Shown: positions 50,787-59,805 of the stretch, piece by piece
How positions within the stretch are numbered: position 1 is the first letter of the stretch
Layout: each line of letters begins with the position of its first letter
From: Catalinimonas alkaloidigena
GTDB taxonomy: Bacteria > Bacteroidota > Bacteroidia > Cytophagales > Flexibacteraceae
DNA: 64,000 bases
NCBI RefSeq assembly: GCF_900100765.1
Contig: NZ_FNFO01000011.1
Span: forward strand, 186,001-250,000
Direction: 5' to 3'
The notes under the pieces: generated by a model
What the model was told of the DNA's origin: nothing
Database searches by the model: none
What the model saw: the letters and a program-made list of their open reading frames with translations, nothing else
Position numbers and translations under genes: made by a program

Positions 50787-53700
50787 AAACACTATTCAGG
50801 ACACGCCTTTGCCTGCGGAGGTAGACAACGCCCCCCGGCAGGATGAGCTTTATACCGTTGCCATCGGCGCCTCGGCAGGCGGACTGGAGGCGATCAACGC
50901 TTTCTTCGAAAAAGTACCGGCCGACTCGGGGCTTTGCTTTGTGCTGATTCAGCACCTGTCTCCCGACTACAAATCCATGATGCCGGAACTGTTGTCCAAA
51001 CACACCGTACTGCCCATTCATAAGATCAGCGACGGAGATCAGCTGCAAGCCAACGTCATCTATGCCATTCCGGCCGACCACAACATTACCATCAAAGACG
51101 GGGTGTTTCAACTGGAAAGGCGGAACGATACCAAGTCGTTGAACCTGCCGATCAACCTCTTCATGAAATCCTTGGCCGAAGACCAGGGCGGGCGGGCCAT
51201 CGGGGTGGTGTTGTCGGGAACGGGCAGCGATGCAACGCTGGGGTTTGAAGCGTTGAAACAGCACGGTGGCATGGTCATCGCGCAAGATCCGGTCTCGGCC
51301 GCCTTCGACGGGATGCCCCGCAGTGCCATCGCCACCGGGCTGGTCGATTTTATTCTCCACCCGTCGCGGATGGCCGACACCATCATCAACTACATCCGCA
51401 AGTCGGCCGTAGAGTTGCCGGACCTTGCCCCGCACAGCGAAGAAGACGAGATCCACACGATCCTGAGTCTGATTCTGCAGCGAACGGGGATGGATTTTCA
51501 CCAGTACAAAAAAACGACCATTGTGCGGCGTGTCGAGCGGCGCATGAACCTGCAGAACATCCGCTCGCGGGAGAGTTACATCCAGTACCTGCGCAACGAT
51601 CCGTACGAAATCGATCTGCTGTCGGCCGACATGCTGATCAACGTCACGAGCTTTTTCCGGGACGCGAATGCCTACGAAGTGCTCAACGAGAAGGTAATCG
51701 AGCCGTTGGTACGCGACCACGAGGGCGCGCGGGAATTGCGTTTCTGGATTGCAGGGTGCTCTACCGGGCAGGAAGCCTATTCGGTCACGATGCTGCTGCT
51801 GGAGGCCATTCGCAAGTACGGCAAAAAGGTGCCGTTGAAAATCTTTGCGACCGATGTGGACCAACGCGCCCTCGACGTAGCCAGCAAAGGCGAGTATCCT
51901 GAATCGATCGAAAGCGAAATTCCGGCGGCGTTGCTGGTGCGCTATTTTCAGAAACAGGAGCACCACTTTCAGGTGAACAAAGAATTACGCGAGCGGATCA
52001 TCTTCGCCAAACATGACCTGACGAAAGATCCGCCGTTCAATTCCATTCACCTGATCAGCTGCCGCAACATGCTGATCTACATCGAACCCGACGCGCAGGA
52101 GAAAATCCTGTCGTTCATTCACTTTGCTCTGGTCGAAAAGGGCTTCCTGTTTCTGGGACCCAGCGAAAACCTGGGCAACTACAACCGGGTATTCGACGAA
52201 GTGAGCGGCAAGCACAAGCTCTATCAAAACACGTCGTCGGCCCAAACGATCAACCTGCCCAAGCTGCGGCCGTTCGAGCACCGGCGTATACACCCCGCGG
52301 TGGCCAAGCCTTCGCACGCGCTGACCTCGTTTGCCGAACCCCGCATTCTCGACAATTTCAAGGACATGCTGCTCGAAGACATGGTGTCGCCCACGGCCAT
52401 CATCGACGAGCAGAACAACGTAGTTCACCTGGCCGGCGAGGCCGAGCGCTTTATCAAATTGCCCAAAAAGCAACTGTCGCTCAACATCCTCAAGATGGTC
52501 GACGAACAGTTGTACGTGGCGGTAAGTAACGTGATTTCCAAAACCCGCATCAACAAGGGCAAAATCACGTCGCCACTGTTGGAATACGAGGTGGAAGCGG
52601 GGCAGAAAACCCTGGTGAGCGTGGTCGGGAAATCGTACACCGAACCGCTGTCGCGCACACGCTACAGCATTCTGAGCTTTATTGAAGCGCCCCTGATGGA
52701 GCGTTCCGACGAGGTGGTGAACAACACGCAGTTCAACCTGGAACAGACGGCGCACATCCTGCGGTTGGAAGAAGACCTAAAGGAAACCAAGGAGTTTTTG
52801 CAGGCCGCCAACGAAGAGCTCGAAACCTCGAACGAAGAGTTGCAGGCGACCAACGAGGAACTGATGGCCGCCAACGAGGAGTTGCAGAGCAGCAACGAAG
52901 AGCTGCAATCGGTCAACGAAGAGCTGTATACCGTCAACAACGAGTACCAGGAGAAGCTCCTTGAGATGACGGATCTGAACGATGACCTCAACAACTTTAT
53001 TCAGAGTACCCACATCCCGACCCTGTTCCTGGACCTGAACTACAACATCAGGCGGTTTACGGACGAAATCCGGCCGCTGATCAAAGTGACTCCCAGCGAC
53101 GAAGGGCGGTATGTCGGCGACTTTACCCACTTGTTTCAGCAACTGAACCTGATTCAGGTAGCCGAACAGGTCATCGATAATTTCCATTCGGTCGAGCAGG
53201 AAGTCACCACGACGCAGGGCGACGTGTACCAGATGCGGGCCATGCCCTACAAAACGTCCAAGAAGGAGGTGCGCGGCGTGGTATTTACGTTCATCGAACT
53301 GACCCGGCAGAAGAAAACCGAACGCGATCTGTTGCACAAGGCGCAGGAACTGGAACGCAGCAACCACGACCTGGAGCAGTTTGCTTACGTCGCGTCACAC
53401 GACCTGAAAGCCCCCATCAGTAACCTGATGGGATTGATTAACCTGATCAAAGCCCAGGACGGTATTCAGGAAAACTCGGCCGATCTGTTCAAGAAACTGG
53501 AAAGTTCGGTGATGCGCATGAATACCACCATCCGCACGCTCAACGAGGTCATTACCCTGAAAAAGAACCTGGACCTGCCCCCGGAAAAACTTGTGGTGCA
53601 GAAGGTGCTGAACGACGTGATCGACCTGATTCAGGACCAGGTGACGCAGAGCCAGGCGCAGATCGAGACCGACTTCAGTGCGTGCGAAACTTTGTACTTC

Positions 53701-54072
53701 CCGGAGGTGCACCTGCGCAGCATTTTGCAGAATACGATCACCAACGCCATCAAGTACCGCCAGCCCAACCGGACGTTGCACATTCTCATTCGGACCGCGA
53801 TCGAGGGCGATACGGTTTGCCTGTCTGTTGTCGACAACGGCCGGGGGATTGATCTGCAATCGTACGGGAACAAACTGTTTGGCTTGTTTCAGCGATTCCA
53901 CCTCGATACGCCGGGCAAGGGCATTGGGCTGCACATCATCAAATCGATCGTCGAGAAGTACGGGGGGCGTATTGAGGTCGACAGCCAGTTGCAAAAGGGC
54001 ACGACGTTTCGCATTTATCTGAAAAAAGGAAATTCTGTCAAATCGGCGTCGGCAGCCGCCGCCAGCGAGTAA
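50749..54072 (+). CDS. CheB-CheR-PAS hybrid histidine kinase
   Basis: 1107 residues. Order: CheB methylesterase (about 35-215, catalytic-type Ser42 in GASAGG, His69 in IQHLSPD, Asp161 in GTGSDA), CheR methyltransferase (about 225-490, [23 protein letters not shown] site, [11 protein letters not shown]), PAS-like region, a coiled coil of seven-residue NEELQxx repeats (about 672-735), second PAS, HisKA (His884 in [14 protein letters not shown]), HATPase ([19 protein letters not shown]). Both catalytic sites look intact. No CheA, CheW or receptor gene is near, so a chemotaxis role is unlikely. An ATG five codons in (50764) is an alternative start. Confidence 0.93.
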   Translation: MTTNRMTQQANHKNTIQDTPLPAEVDNAPRQDELYTVAIGASAGGLEAINAFFEKVPADSGLCFVLIQHLSPDYKSMMPELLSKHTVLPIHKISDGDQLQANVIYAIPADHNITIKDGVFQLERRNDTKSLNLPINLFMKSLAEDQGGRAIGVVLSGTGSDATLGFEALKQHGGMVIAQDPVSAAFDGMPRSAIATGLVDFILHPSRMADTIINYIRKSAVELPDLAPHSEEDEIHTILSLILQRTGMDFHQYKKTTIVRRVERRMNLQNIRSRESYIQYLRNDPYEIDLLSADMLINVTSFFRDANAYEVLNEKVIEPLVRDHEGARELRFWIAGCSTGQEAYSVTMLLLEAIRKYGKKVPLKIFATDVDQRALDVASKGEYPESIESEIPAALLVRYFQKQEHHFQVNKELRERIIFAKHDLTKDPPFNSIHLISCRNMLIYIEPDAQEKILSFIHFALVEKGFLFLGPSENLGNYNRVFDEVSGKHKLYQNTSSAQTINLPKLRPFEHRRIHPAVAKPSHALTSFAEPRILDNFKDMLLEDMVSPTAIIDEQNNVVHLAGEAERFIKLPKKQLSLNILKMVDEQLYVAVSNVISKTRINKGKITSPLLEYEVEAGQKTLVSVVGKSYTEPLSRTRYSILSFIEAPLMERSDEVVNNTQFNLEQTAHILRLEEDLKETKEFLQAANEELETSNEELQATNEELMAANEELQSSNEELQSVNEELYTVNNEYQEKLLEMTDLNDDLNNFIQSTHIPTLFLDLNYNIRRFTDEIRPLIKVTPSDEGRYVGDFTHLFQQLNLIQVAEQVIDNFHSVEQEVTTTQGDVYQMRAMPYKTSKKEVRGVVFTFIELTRQKKTERDLLHKAQELERSNHDLEQFAYVASHDLKAPISNLMGLINLIKAQDGIQENSADLFKKLESSVMRMNTTIRTLNEVITLKKNLDLPPEKLVVQKVLNDVIDLIQDQVTQSQAQIETDFSACETLYFPEVHLRSILQNTITNAIKYRQPNRTLHILIRTAIEGDTVCLSVVDNGRGIDLQSYGNKLFGLFQRFHLDTPGKGIGLHIIKSIVEKYGGRIEVDSQLQKGTTFRIYLKKGNSVKSASAAAASE

Positions 54073-54095
54073 AGGTGTTGAACCAGGAGGTTTGC

Positions 54096-54488
54096 ATGCA
54101 TAAATTAAGGCATATTCTGATCATCGATGACGATGAAGTGAGCAACATGCTCACCCAAATTACCCTCAATAGCGCGGCCGCCGCCGATCGGGTGAGTACC
54201 GTTCTGAATGGCAAGGAAGCTGTAGATCGGCTGGAAAGCGCGCAGGAGCCTTTTCCGGACCTGATTCTGCTCGACATCAACATGCCGTTGATGAACGGCT
54301 TCGAGTTTCTCGAATATTGGACGCGAAACGGTTTCACGGGGTACTCCAAAATTTCCATGTATACCACCTCCATTCGGGACGAAGACAAGGCACTGGCCGC
54401 TCAGTACCCGGATGTGATCGCTTACATGGAAAAGTCGCTGAACGAAGAGAAGATCAACCATCTGTTGACGCTGCTGGAATCGCAGTAG
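54096..54488 (+). CDS. Single-domain response regulator, copy 2, with a strong Shine-Dalgarno
   Basis: 130 residues, receiver only. IIDDDEVSNM pocket, Asp60 in LILLDINMPLMNGFEFLEYW, YTTSIR, and Lys in YMEKSL, where the usual Pro after the Lys is replaced by Ser. Paralogue of the receiver at 47932. The ATG is preceded by CCAGGAGGTTTGC, an AGGAGG at good spacing, unusual in this phylum and clearly fixing the start; it suggests a high translation rate. It lies 23 bases after the CheB-CheR kinase and 38 bases before the next kinase. Confidence 0.92.
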   Translation: MHKLRHILIIDDDEVSNMLTQITLNSAAAADRVSTVLNGKEAVDRLESAQEPFPDLILLDINMPLMNGFEFLEYWTRNGFTGYSKISMYTTSIRDEDKALAAQYPDVIAYMEKSLNEEKINHLLTLLESQ

Positions 54489-54526
54489 CGTCACGCTGTT
54501 ACGCACCCATCACCACCACCACGCGC

Positions 54527-56143
54527 ATGAACACTACGCTCACGGGCAGTGCCCGGCTTTTAAAAACCAGTAGTTACTACGGCGTAGCGGGCGTGGCGGT
54601 GGTGGCCGTGTTGGTGCTGATCGGCTGGACGTTCGATCTGGAAGTGCTGAAGCGGGTGATTCCGGGTGTGGTGGCCATGAATCCTCTGACGGCCACATTG
54701 TTCTTGTTCTGCGCCCTCAGCTGGTCGCTGGACAACGTCTTCTGGAAAAAGAGCCGGTTGCCCAGTCAACTCTTTGCCGTGGCGGTGGTGGTCATCGCCC
54801 TGTTGCGACTGATTGACTACACGTTGAAGATGGAGTACGGGATCGATACCGTGCTGTTTGCCGAAAAACTGACCGAAGACCGCGATTTGGGCATCTCAAA
54901 CCGCATGGCCGTCAACACGGCGTTCTGTTTTCTGTTGTCCGGAACGGCGCTCTTTTTTTACACCTCGGTGCATCGCTGGCGTTTCCATGTGGCCGAAGGT
55001 GCCGCGTTGCTCACGCTGTTTACGGCCCTGTTGGCCCTCATCGGTTACGTATATGTCGTCGATATCTTTTTCGACCTGCTGGTGAATCTGCCCATGGCCC
55101 TACACACGGCATTTAGCTTCATCCTCCTGTCGCTGAGCATTCTGTTTACCCATCCGACGCGGGGCATGGTGGCCGAAATTACCAGCCCCTGGGCCGGTGG
55201 CATCGTGGCGCGCAAGCTGATACCGGTGGTGGTGCTGGTGCCGGTTTTTCTGGGGGGCACGTTGCTGCTGGGCCAGTGGCAAAACGCCTACGGAAGTGAT
55301 TTCGGCATCGCGGTATATACCTTGTGTGTGATCGTACTCCTGGTCATTGTGAGCCTGGGCATCATCCGCTCGCTGAATAAATCCGACGAAGGGCGCGTCG
55401 TGGCCGAGATGTCGTTGATGCACGCCAACACCGCGTTGCGCCAGCGTACCGGCGACCTGGAGCGCACCAACCGCGAGCTGGAGGCATTTACCTATTCGGT
55501 GAGCCACGACCTGCGTACGCCGCTGCGTGCCATCAACGGCTACGTCAAATTACTGCGCGAAGACCATGCACAGGAGCTGGGCTCTGAGGGCGGCGATTTA
55601 CTGGGCATCATCCAGCGCAACTCCGACAAAATGAACGCCCTGATCGATGACTTACTCTGGTACGCACGCGTGGGGCGCTCGGAGATGAAGGTGACCCGCG
55701 TAGATTTGAACGAACTGATCGACACGGTTCTGAAAGACTTGTCGGCGGCCCAGCCGCATCAGGCGAAGGTGCAGGTAGAGGCGGTGCCGGCCGTCAAAGG
55801 CGATCCGATTCTGTTGAGCTTTTTGTGGCAGAACCTCCTGTCGAACGCCCTCAAGTACTCTTCCAAAAAACCGCAGCCCGAAGTGCACGTGGGCCACCGT
55901 GTGCAGGACAAGCAGGTGGTTTACTTTGTCCGTGACAACGGGGCCGGGTTCGACATGCGCCACTACAACGAACTGTTCGGAGTGTTTCACCGCCTCCATT
56001 CCGACAAGGAATTCAAGGGCACCGGCGTGGGGCTGGCCATCGCACAGAAGATCGTGGAGAAACACCACGGGAAAATCTGGGCCGAGGGCAAAGTGGGAGA
56101 GGGGGCTACGTTTTACGTAACCCTGGGTGCCGCAGAAGCCTAG
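54527..56143 (+). CDS. Membrane-bound histidine kinase with eight-helix sensor region
   Basis: 538 residues. The N-terminal 300 residues contain about eight hydrophobic segments (for example YYGVAGVAVVAVLVLIGWTF, MNPLTATLFLFCALSW, LLTLFTALLALIGYVYVVDI, LIPVVVLVPVFLGGTLLLGQ), a MASE-like integral sensor without a large periplasmic loop. Then a coiled coil, HisKA (YSVSHDLRTPLRAINGYV) and HATPase (LLSNALKYSS, DNGAGFDM, GTGVGLAIAQKIVEKHHG). It closes the island and is the likely membrane input, with the single-domain receiver directly upstream as partner. ATG 54527 is the first in-frame start after that receiver's stop. Confidence 0.92.
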   Translation: MNTTLTGSARLLKTSSYYGVAGVAVVAVLVLIGWTFDLEVLKRVIPGVVAMNPLTATLFLFCALSWSLDNVFWKKSRLPSQLFAVAVVVIALLRLIDYTLKMEYGIDTVLFAEKLTEDRDLGISNRMAVNTAFCFLLSGTALFFYTSVHRWRFHVAEGAALLTLFTALLALIGYVYVVDIFFDLLVNLPMALHTAFSFILLSLSILFTHPTRGMVAEITSPWAGGIVARKLIPVVVLVPVFLGGTLLLGQWQNAYGSDFGIAVYTLCVIVLLVIVSLGIIRSLNKSDEGRVVAEMSLMHANTALRQRTGDLERTNRELEAFTYSVSHDLRTPLRAINGYVKLLREDHAQELGSEGGDLLGIIQRNSDKMNALIDDLLWYARVGRSEMKVTRVDLNELIDTVLKDLSAAQPHQAKVQVEAVPAVKGDPILLSFLWQNLLSNALKYSSKKPQPEVHVGHRVQDKQVVYFVRDNGAGFDMRHYNELFGVFHRLHSDKEFKGTGVGLAIAQKIVEKHHGKIWAEGKVGEGATFYVTLGAAEA

Positions 56144-56222
56144 CGCCTCCGCGCGGATGTCGGGATTGTACAAGCCTGCCTCATGCCGACGGGGCTACTT
56201 TTGTGTACTTCCCCTTTGCACC

Positions 56223-56852
56223 ATGGCACTCCCCGCTTCTACCGCCACTGCCGTTCGTCCCAAAAAACGCCTTGCCACGTGGCAGTTAGCACTGCTGGGC
56301 GGTTTGCTGTTCATCGGGCACGTCCTGATCTTTGTAGGGATGGGCTGCGCCACCGGGCAAATGCCGCCAGACCTGCCCGACACGTGGATGGGCCGCCTGG
56401 ACGGCGCAGTGTTCTTCTCGATCTATACCGCAATTGGAGCCACGTTGGTGCGCCTGGCCGAGCAGGTCGGCACGTGGGTACGCTATCCGGCCGCGCTACT
56501 GGCTTCGGTCGGAATGGCCTGCGGCCTGGCCGGGAGCATGGTCATGGTGCTCGATCTGCACGTGCACGTGATGCAAAGTCTGCCCCTCGGGCCGGGCATC
56601 CTGCTTCTGTTTGTCAGTGCCTTGCTGGTTGGGGGAACAGGTTGGGCAAACCGGCGCATCGGCCGCCCCGTTTGCGTGGGTCTGATGCTGTTCGCCCTGT
56701 CGACCGTTCCGCTGGCGATGGCCTTCCCGATGCTGGAACCCTGGCTCCCGATGTACGTGCTCTACGATTTCCATTTTCTGCCGGTTGGGCTCGGCTGGAT
56801 AGCCCTGGCCTGGCAACTGCGGCGCGAAGAAATCCTGTCTGCGTCACGCTAG
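56223..56852 (+). CDS. Integral membrane protein of unknown function
   Basis: 209 residues, about six hydrophobic segments: WQLALLGGLLFIGHVLIFVG (about 19-38), GAVFFSIYTAIGATLVRLAE, ALLASVGMACGLAGSMVMVL, PGILLLFVSALLVGGTG, VGLMLFALSTVPLAMAF and VGLGWIALAWQL. His and Met residues sit in the third and fourth segments (LDLHVHVMQSLP), which could be a metal or quinone site, but no family is recognised. It starts 79 bases after the kinase. Its TAG stop shares the CTAG 56849-56852 with the stop of the convergent gene. Confidence 0.72.
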   Translation: MALPASTATAVRPKKRLATWQLALLGGLLFIGHVLIFVGMGCATGQMPPDLPDTWMGRLDGAVFFSIYTAIGATLVRLAEQVGTWVRYPAALLASVGMACGLAGSMVMVLDLHVHVMQSLPLGPGILLLFVSALLVGGTGWANRRIGRPVCVGLMLFALSTVPLAMAFPMLEPWLPMYVLYDFHFLPVGLGWIALAWQLRREEILSASR

Positions 56853-58141
56853 ACCGTCGGGTATTCCCACGGACCCCGGTACGGGCGACTGAGCAAGTGG
56901 TTAGCCTCCACATCGTTCGGGATCTCTTCTTTTTCGCCGTCCCAGGCGATGCCGCGCCCCAATTTGTACGACAGCATGCCCAACAAGCTCATGCTCGTGG
57001 AACGATGCCCGATTTCAATGTCGCACATCGGCGGTCGTTTGCGGGTGATCGATGCCAGAAAGTCGGCCCACAGTTCAGGAATGTTCTGCTGGTCGGGTTC
57101 GTGCAGCTTCGGTTCCTGGTGAACGATCTGCCGGTTTTTGTCGGCCGGGTAGAACGTCCACCCGTCGATCCACCCCAGGTGAAGCGTGCCCTCCGTACCG
57201 TAGAAATAACACCCGATGTTATGCTTTTCTGCCTGATTGGCCGCGTAGAGCCGGTGTTCCCACTCCACTACAAAATCCTCGAATTCGTACTGTACCGATT
57301 GCGTGTCGGGCGCGGTGGTCGTGTCTTCTTTGATGAACCTTCCTCCGACCGACGAGATGCGTTTCGGGTATTTCTCTTCCGTCCACCACAAAATCTGGTC
57401 GAGCCAGTGGATGCCCCAGTCGCCGAGTTGACCGTTCGCGTAATCGAGGAACATGCGGAACCCTTTCGGGTGGATGCGTGGATTGAACGCCCGCAGTGGC
57501 GCCGGTCCGCACCAGAAATCCCAATCGAGGCCGGCCGGTGGCTCTTCGTCGGGTGTTACCTCCCCGGGGCCTCCACCGTAGTGGACAAACGCCCGTACCA
57601 TCCCGATCTTACCGACTTTCCCCGAACGCAGAAATTCCATCGCCGACTGGTTGTGCGGCGAGGCGCGCCGGTGCGTCCCGACCTGCATCTGGATGCCGTT
57701 GCGGCGGGCGGCGTTCACCATCGCCCGGCCTTCCCGCAGCGTATGGCTGATGGGTTTCTCGACGTAAACGTGTGCTCCCGCGTCGGCTGCCGCAATGGCG
57801 ATGAGCGGGTGCCAGTGGTCGGGCGTCGCGACGATTACGATCTCAAGTTTCTCTTTGGCCAGGAGTTCACGGTAGTCGCGGTACAGCTTGGGGCGGTCGT
57901 TGCTCAGTTTGCGGACTTCGTCGGCCGCGGGTTGCAACTGGTGCTGGTCCACGTCGCACATCGCCACCACCTTGGAGGCACCCGCCGCCATGGCAGTCCG
58001 CAGGATGTTCATGCCCCACCAGCCGGAGCCGATCAGTGCCGTACGGTAGGGGGATGCGCGCGATAGCGCAGGGTAAAGGGGAAGGGCCGAATACGCCAGA
58101 CTGGCGGCCGCGGTGGTGGTGAGAAAATGGCGACGATTCAT
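56849..58141 (-). CDS. Gfo/Idh/MocA-family oxidoreductase, Tat-exported
   Basis: 430 residues. A twin-arginine signal (NRRHFLTTTAAASLAYSALP, about 2-21) directs the folded, cofactor-loaded protein to the periplasm. The NAD(P)-binding domain follows (YRTALIGSGWWGMNILRTAM), with VIVATPDHWHPLIAIAAADA and the catalytic VEKPIS motif; the C-terminal domain has GDWGIHWLDQILWW. Exported relatives in Bacteroidota act on sugars, often by oxidation/elimination of glycosides; the substrate here is unknown. ATG 58141 starts the RR motif. It follows the M28 peptidase gene by 74 bases on the same strand. Confidence 0.88.
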   Translation of the reverse strand: MNRRHFLTTTAAASLAYSALPLYPALSRASPYRTALIGSGWWGMNILRTAMAAGASKVVAMCDVDQHQLQPAADEVRKLSNDRPKLYRDYRELLAKEKLEIVIVATPDHWHPLIAIAAADAGAHVYVEKPISHTLREGRAMVNAARRNGIQMQVGTHRRASPHNQSAMEFLRSGKVGKIGMVRAFVHYGGGPGEVTPDEEPPAGLDWDFWCGPAPLRAFNPRIHPKGFRMFLDYANGQLGDWGIHWLDQILWWTEEKYPKRISSVGGRFIKEDTTTAPDTQSVQYEFEDFVVEWEHRLYAANQAEKHNIGCYFYGTEGTLHLGWIDGWTFYPADKNRQIVHQEPKLHEPDQQNIPELWADFLASITRKRPPMCDIEIGHRSTSMSLLGMLSYKLGRGIAWDGEKEEIPNDVEANHLLSRPYRGPWEYPTV

Positions 58142-58215
58142 AAGGGAGAAACGTAATCGGAAACGGTGGTTTTGCGGATGGAAAAAAAGGAAGGACAACG
58201 CCTGATGCGACCGTC

Positions 58216-59697
58216 TTATTTTCCGTACAGGGCTTTCCCGGCGGCTTCGTACTTGTCGCCTTTGGTCCAGGAAGGTTTCTTGGTCTGGTTGGCGATTTGT
58301 TCGGCCGTCAGCACAAAGGCTTTGGTAAACTTCACGACGTAGTCATAATCGAGCGATGCGGGTTCGTCGGCCGCCTGGTGGTAGTACTTCATCAGCGCTT
58401 CGTCGAAGGCGGTAGTGCCCGGAGCGTAGTTGACCGACGGCACGCCCTGCGCCGCAAAGCTGACGTTGTCGGAGCGGTCGTACAGGTTCTGTGCCGGAAC
58501 CGGATCGTCGATGGCTTCCAGGCCATAGGCTGCCGCACTTTGGGTAAGGAGGTCGGTAACCGACGTTCGGTTGAACCCGATAATGGTCACCTTCGAGGTA
58601 TCGTTGTAGCCCGCGCCGTCGGAATTGAGGTCGAACACGGTCTGTTTCAGCGGGAACAGCGGATGTGCAGCGTACCACGCACTGCCGAGCAACCCTACCT
58701 CTTCGGCATTGCAGGCCAGAAACACCACCGAACGTTTGGGCGGATGTTTCGCAAAATAGGCGGCGGTCGAGAGCATTGCCGTGACGCCCAGCGCATTGTC
58801 GCGGGCGCCGTTGTAGATCGAATCGCCTCCGTCAGAAGCCGCTTGTACCCCAATGTGGTCGAAGTGGGCCGACAGCACAAGGTACTGGTCGCGCAGCGCC
58901 GGGTCAGAACCTTTGATCCACCCCACCACGTTGGGCACGGTCACTTCGCCTTCGTACGCGCCGGCCAGAGTCAGCGACCCAGTCAGGTCGGTGGCCGCGC
59001 GCAAGCGATCGAGAAGCGAGCCGTCGTCGTCCAGAAGCCACGCCGCCGGCAACGGCTGGGCTGCGTTTTCCGGAACGGGAGTAAACGCCGTGTGTCCGAA
59101 GTAACTGAGCAGGCCCGCCCACGGAATGGCCTGCGGAGTGTACACTTCAATGAGGGCCCGCGCCCCGGCCTGCGAAGCGGCCTCTTTTTTCTGGGCCGTG
59201 ATGTGGTAGAACGGTTGTTTGGGATCGGCCGTGCCCGCCTGGGCCACCAGAATCTTGCCTTTGACGTCTTTCCCGGCCAGGTCCTCTGGCATGCCGTACC
59301 CCACGAACAGCACCGGACCGGCATATTGCCCCGCCCGTGCGCTCGTAAAAATCAGGTCCTGATTCAACTGAAACGCTTCACGGCCCAAGGTCAACGTCGC
59401 CGAGGTAGGCGGTACGCGCTTCAGCAGCGCGACGGGTTGCAGGTAATCGTCCAGCCCGGGGGGCGTCAGGAGGCCCATCGCCTGGTACTGTTCGGCCAGA
59501 TAGCGCGCCGCAATGGCGTTTTCGGGCGTGCCGGTAGCGCGTCCGCGCAGTTCGTCGGCGGCCAGAAATTCGATGTGGCTTTTGACCTGCGCAGGCTGCA
59601 CGAAGGCATCGACGGTACTGGCCGCTTTCTGGGCCCACAGAGGCTGGTAAAGAAATGCTCCCGACAGGAGCAGCAATAGGGAACGGGCGCGAAGCAT
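58216..59697 (-). CDS. M28-family zinc aminopeptidase, exported
   Basis: 493 residues. Signal peptide (SLLLLLSGAFLYQPLWAQ, about 6-23). A PA-like inserted domain (about 130-240) precedes the M28 zinc core: His in VLSAHFDHIG, Asp in GARDNALGV, Glu-Glu in NAEEVGLLGS (general base and metal ligand), Asp in FDLNSDGAGY and His in MKYYHQAADEP. All five ligands of a dizinc site are present, so the enzyme should be active in the periplasm or outside, removing N-terminal amino acids. The gene follows a minus-strand terminator and is close to the Tat oxidoreductase gene downstream. Confidence 0.92.
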   Translation of the reverse strand: MLRARSLLLLLSGAFLYQPLWAQKAASTVDAFVQPAQVKSHIEFLAADELRGRATGTPENAIAARYLAEQYQAMGLLTPPGLDDYLQPVALLKRVPPTSATLTLGREAFQLNQDLIFTSARAGQYAGPVLFVGYGMPEDLAGKDVKGKILVAQAGTADPKQPFYHITAQKKEAASQAGARALIEVYTPQAIPWAGLLSYFGHTAFTPVPENAAQPLPAAWLLDDDGSLLDRLRAATDLTGSLTLAGAYEGEVTVPNVVGWIKGSDPALRDQYLVLSAHFDHIGVQAASDGGDSIYNGARDNALGVTAMLSTAAYFAKHPPKRSVVFLACNAEEVGLLGSAWYAAHPLFPLKQTVFDLNSDGAGYNDTSKVTIIGFNRTSVTDLLTQSAAAYGLEAIDDPVPAQNLYDRSDNVSFAAQGVPSVNYAPGTTAFDEALMKYYHQAADEPASLDYDYVVKFTKAFVLTAEQIANQTKKPSWTKGDKYEAAGKALYGK

Positions 59698-59751
59698 AAC
59701 GGTTGGGTTGGGTGAGAAACGAAGGCAAAACGCCCCGTTGGGGAGAATATT

Positions 59752-59782
59752 ACAAAAAAAAGAGGAACCAGCGGCTCCTCTT
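59752..59782 (-). terminator. Intrinsic terminator after the Tat oxidoreductase gene at 59806
   Basis: On the minus strand AAGAGGA pairs with TCCTCTT around a 9-base loop, followed by a long T run (A run at 59753-59760 on plus). Confidence 0.75.
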
Positions 59783-59805
59783 CGTGTAAGACGGGGTACG
59801 GCAGT

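Noticed and set aside
52800-52930. CRISPR-like array from regular 21-base repeats
   Set aside because: The repeats are in frame, contiguous without spacers, and code for a NEEL-type coiled coil.
50749-54072. Interpretation of the CheB-CheR fusion as part of a chemotaxis operon
   Set aside because: No CheA, CheW, chemoreceptor or motility gene occurs anywhere in the window; the neighbours are kinases and single-domain receivers.
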